Positions 61,873 through 64,000 of a stretch of DNA of 64,000 nucleotides are shown here, in pieces. The notes beneath the pieces were generated by a model. The model had not been told where the DNA came from, ran no database searches, and saw only the letters and a list, made by a program, of their open reading frames with translations. Within the stretch, counting starts at the first letter, position 1; every line of letters begins with the position of its first letter. The stretch lies in NCBI GenBank assembly GCA_030028905.1, contig JALDYZ010000003.1, positions 124,001 to 188,000 of the forward strand. The letters are read 5' to 3'. This DNA is from Ferirhizobium litorale (GTDB taxonomy: Bacteria; Pseudomonadota; Alphaproteobacteria; Rhizobiales; Rhizobiaceae). A program made the position numbers and the translations under genes.

Positions 61873-63426
61873 ATGTCAGGACTTCACGATCTCAGTCATC
61901 GCCACGATGACAGCGCGGCACTGGCCGAGGCGGACCGGATCCCATCGGGGGCTCCCATTCTGGAACTCAAGGGGCTCCAGAAGAAATACGGCTATGTCGA
62001 AGCGCTGAAGCCTGCCACGATCACCTTCCTCGCCGGCGAGATTCATGCCATCGTCGGCGAAAACGGCGCGGGAAAATCCACTCTTATCAAACTCCTGACC
62101 GGGGTCATTCGCCGCACCGCCGGCGAGGTTCATTGGTGCGGCCACCCTGTCCAGCTTTCCACGCCGAACGAAGCGATCATGCGCGGCATAAATGCGGTCC
62201 ACCAGGAGGTCGTGCTGTGCCCACACCTGACAGTCGCTGCAAATCTGTTTCTCGGCGACGAGATGAATCGGTACGGCCTGATGCGCAAAGGCGCCATGGA
62301 GAAGGCAGCGCAATCCGTCCTTGACGATCTCGGGTTCGCGCTGCCGGCAGGAGCGCTGCTGAGTTCGTTGACCATCGGCCAGCAACAACTTGTCGCCACC
62401 GCGCGCGCTGCGATGCGCGGCACCCGCTTCCTGATCTTCGACGAGCCAACCGCATACCTCACCCGCCAGGAATCGGCGCAGCTCTTCAAGCTGATCCGCC
62501 GGCTGCAAAGGGAAGGCGTGACCATCGTCTACATCAGCCACCGGATGGAAGAGGTCTTCGAATTGGCCGACCGCGTATCCGTCTTGCGCGACGGTACCCA
62601 TGTCGGAACCCGGCAGATCGCGGAGACCAACGATGCTGAGCTGATCACCATGATGATCAACCGGTCGATCGAGCAGATCTATCACAAGGAAAAAATCCCA
62701 TTCGGCGAAACGATCCTCGACGTCAGCGGGCTCTCGGGGCCTGGTTTCGAAGACATCTCGCTGTCGGTGCGGGCGGGTCAGATTGTCGGCCTCTATGGCC
62801 TGATTGGCGCCGGTCGAAGCGAATTTGCCCTCGGACTGTACGGACGCCAGCCAACCACCGCTGGCGAGATCAGCTGGTACGGCCGCAAGGTCGATATCCG
62901 CGACGAGCGCGCTGCGATGGATCTCGGCATTGCGCTGGCGCCCGAAAGCCGCCGCGATCAGGGTCTGTGTCTCAACTTGCCGATCGGGCTCAACATCAAT
63001 CTGCCAGTCTATCGCAGGCTCAGCCGCGGTCTCGTCATTCGCAGCAACAACGAGGCCGCGAATGCCGACCGTCAGATCCGCAACCTGAGCATCAAGACCC
63101 CCACGCGCGCGGTGCTGGCGTCCAGCATGTCGGGTGGCAATCAACAGAAAATCGTCATCGGCAAGTGGTTGAGCCATGGTGCCAAGCTGTTCATTTTTGA
63201 CGAACCGACCGTAGGCGTCGATGTCGGCACCAAGGCGGAAATCTACCGCCTCTTTGCCGCCCTTCTGAAACAGGGCGCCGGCATCATCCTGATCTCCTCC
63301 TATCTTCCGGAGGTCTACGAACTCGCCGACCGGCTGCATGTGTTCAGGCAGGGCAGGCTCGTGGCGTCGCATGATTACCGAGCCGCATCGCATGAGGAAG
63401 TCCTGAGCGAAGCGATCGGCGTCTGA
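61873..63426 (+). CDS. Sugar ABC transporter ATP-binding protein with two ATPase domains (RbsA/MglA-like)
   Basis: 517 residues. Domain 1: Walker A GENGAGKST, AVHQEVVLCPHLTVAANLFL, signature LTIGQQQLVATARA, Walker B LIFDEPTAYLTRQE. Domain 2: degenerate Walker A GLIGAGRSEF (no Lys), signature MSGGNQQKIVIGKWL, Walker B FIFDEPTVGVDVGTK. The weakened second site is normal for this class. About 25 residues of hydrophilic leader precede the domain, with GGGGAGGAGG upstream of the ATG. It drives sugar import with the permease encoded next. Confidence 0.93.
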   Translation: MSGLHDLSHRHDDSAALAEADRIPSGAPILELKGLQKKYGYVEALKPATITFLAGEIHAIVGENGAGKSTLIKLLTGVIRRTAGEVHWCGHPVQLSTPNEAIMRGINAVHQEVVLCPHLTVAANLFLGDEMNRYGLMRKGAMEKAAQSVLDDLGFALPAGALLSSLTIGQQQLVATARAAMRGTRFLIFDEPTAYLTRQESAQLFKLIRRLQREGVTIVYISHRMEEVFELADRVSVLRDGTHVGTRQIAETNDAELITMMINRSIEQIYHKEKIPFGETILDVSGLSGPGFEDISLSVRAGQIVGLYGLIGAGRSEFALGLYGRQPTTAGEISWYGRKVDIRDERAAMDLGIALAPESRRDQGLCLNLPIGLNINLPVYRRLSRGLVIRSNNEAANADRQIRNLSIKTPTRAVLASSMSGGNQQKIVIGKWLSHGAKLFIFDEPTVGVDVGTKAEIYRLFAALLKQGAGIILISSYLPEVYELADRLHVFRQGRLVASHDYRAASHEEVLSEAIGV

Positions 63427-63458
63427 AGGCATTTGTAAAGGTATTTGGAGGGCAACTG

Positions 63459-64000
63459 ATGAGCGTAGAATCCTTGGACAGCAGCGCGGCGCCGAAGCGG
63501 GGAATGAACATTCTGTTCGGGCTGACGTTGCTCGGCCTGCTCCTGGCTTTGTGGATTGCGCTCGGGCTCGCCACGCCAAGCTTCTGGAGTTCCAACAACA
63601 TCAGCAACCTGCTGCGGCAGGGCGCCATGACCGCAATCCTGGCGGTCGGCCAGACATTCGTCATCATTACAGCCGGTATCGACCTCTCGGTCGGCGCAGT
63701 TGTCGGCTTTACCAGCGTCATCGTCGCGTGGCTCCTGGCAGCCGGCGTGCCGCTCTGGGCGGCCATCCTGTTGACACTCGGCATTGGGGTGCTGATCGGC
63801 GCCTTCCACGGTTTCGGCATCGTTCGCATGGGCCTGCCGCCCTTTATCATCACGTTGGCGACACTGACCTCGCTGCGGGGCATCGGATTGCTGATCACCA
63901 ACGGATCGACCATCTCGATCACCAACGAGACATTCACCGATTTCTCGCGCGCCGACTTCCTCGGGATACCAAGCCTGTTCTGGATGGTATTGGTGGTGGC
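63459..64000 (+). CDS. Ribose-type ABC transporter permease, N-terminal part
   Basis: The frame is open from the ATG at 63459 to the window end (about 180 residues of an expected 320-340). GGAGGG lies 6-7 bases upstream. After MSVESLDSSAAPKRGMNILF come hydrophobic helices (GLTLLGLLLALWIALGLATP, MTAILAVGQTFVIITAGIDL) and the AGIDLSVGAVVGF motif diagnostic of RbsC/XylH-type permeases, then GLPPFIITLATLTSLRGIGL. The rest of the gene and any further pathway enzymes lie beyond base 64000. Confidence 0.92.
   Translation, partial: MSVESLDSSAAPKRGMNILFGLTLLGLLLALWIALGLATPSFWSSNNISNLLRQGAMTAILAVGQTFVIITAGIDLSVGAVVGFTSVIVAWLLAAGVPLWAAILLTLGIGVLIGAFHGFGIVRMGLPPFIITLATLTSLRGIGLLITNGSTISITNETFTDFSRADFLGIPSLFWMVLVV

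Noticed and set aside
62750-62850. Missing Lys in the second Walker A of the sugar ATPase as a sign of inactivation
   Set aside because: RbsA/MglA-class proteins commonly have a degenerate second nucleotide site; the gene is otherwise intact.
61876-63579. Minus-strand frame of 567 codons opposite the sugar ATPase
   Set aside because: It is antisense to a gene with intact Walker and signature motifs in two domains.

Overview
The window looks like an accessory, catabolism- and transport-rich stretch of a GC-rich alphaproteobacterium, most likely a member of the Rhizobiaceae (Sinorhizobium/Ensifer, Rhizobium or Shinella type). This rests on the GC-rich coding style with long mirror ORFs, on two RirA-type iron boxes (TGA-N9-TCA) in front of a siderophore receptor, on a rhizobial-style fhu cluster without its own permease, on a glycerol ABC transporter with the small GlpU subunit, and on the density of ABC uptake operons. 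No rRNA, tRNA, CRISPR array, insertion sequence or prophage was seen. Gene identities come from reading motifs and domain order; no database search was run.

Layout. 1-7.6 kb (minus strand): branched-chain amino acid breakdown, with isobutyryl-CoA dehydrogenase, 3-hydroxyisobutyryl-CoA hydrolase, the branched-chain 2-oxoacid dehydrogenase E1alpha/E1beta/E2, isovaleryl-CoA dehydrogenase and the start of methylcrotonyl-CoA carboxylase beta. A divergent LysR gene follows at 7.9 kb. 8.9-10.5 kb: Ada repair protein and a type II dehydroquinase. 10.7-14.9 kb: RirA-type iron boxes, TonB receptor, FhuF reductase and a siderophore-binding protein. 15.1-21.5 kb: an M19 dipeptidase followed by a complete five-gene peptide ABC transporter, possibly from a sigma-54 promoter. 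21.6-24.2 kb (minus): 3-hydroxyisobutyrate dehydrogenase and a GMC oxidoreductase. 24.4-30.1 kb: a LIV-type transporter (minus) and a divergent LysR paralog. 30.2-37.5 kb (minus): glyoxalase I, Fe-type alcohol dehydrogenase, EEP phosphodiesterase, cardiolipin synthase, fused SecDF and a small hypothetical. 38.0-43.8 kb: a second LIV-type transporter and maleylacetate reductase.

43.8-55.7 kb (minus) is the most unusual part. Read in transcription order it is a glycerol-type ABC transporter (glpV-P-Q-U-S-T), an ATP-type DhaK-DhaL fusion kinase, separate dhaL, dhaM, HPr and full-length Enzyme I genes, a small helix-turn-helix protein of unknown role, and a second DhaK. The locus thus joins uptake of a C3 polyol or triose with an ATP-driven dihydroxyacetone kinase and a complete private PEP-to-dihydroxyacetone phosphorelay.

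56-64 kb: a peroxiredoxin; a GntR-family regulator with two winged-helix segments before its FCD domain; and a divergent sugar-acid locus of UxaA-type dehydratase, sugar dehydrogenase of the aldo-keto reductase family, and a ribose-type ABC transporter cut by the window end. Two near-identical 20-bp sites in front of the dehydratase and the transporter are good candidate operators for the GntR protein.
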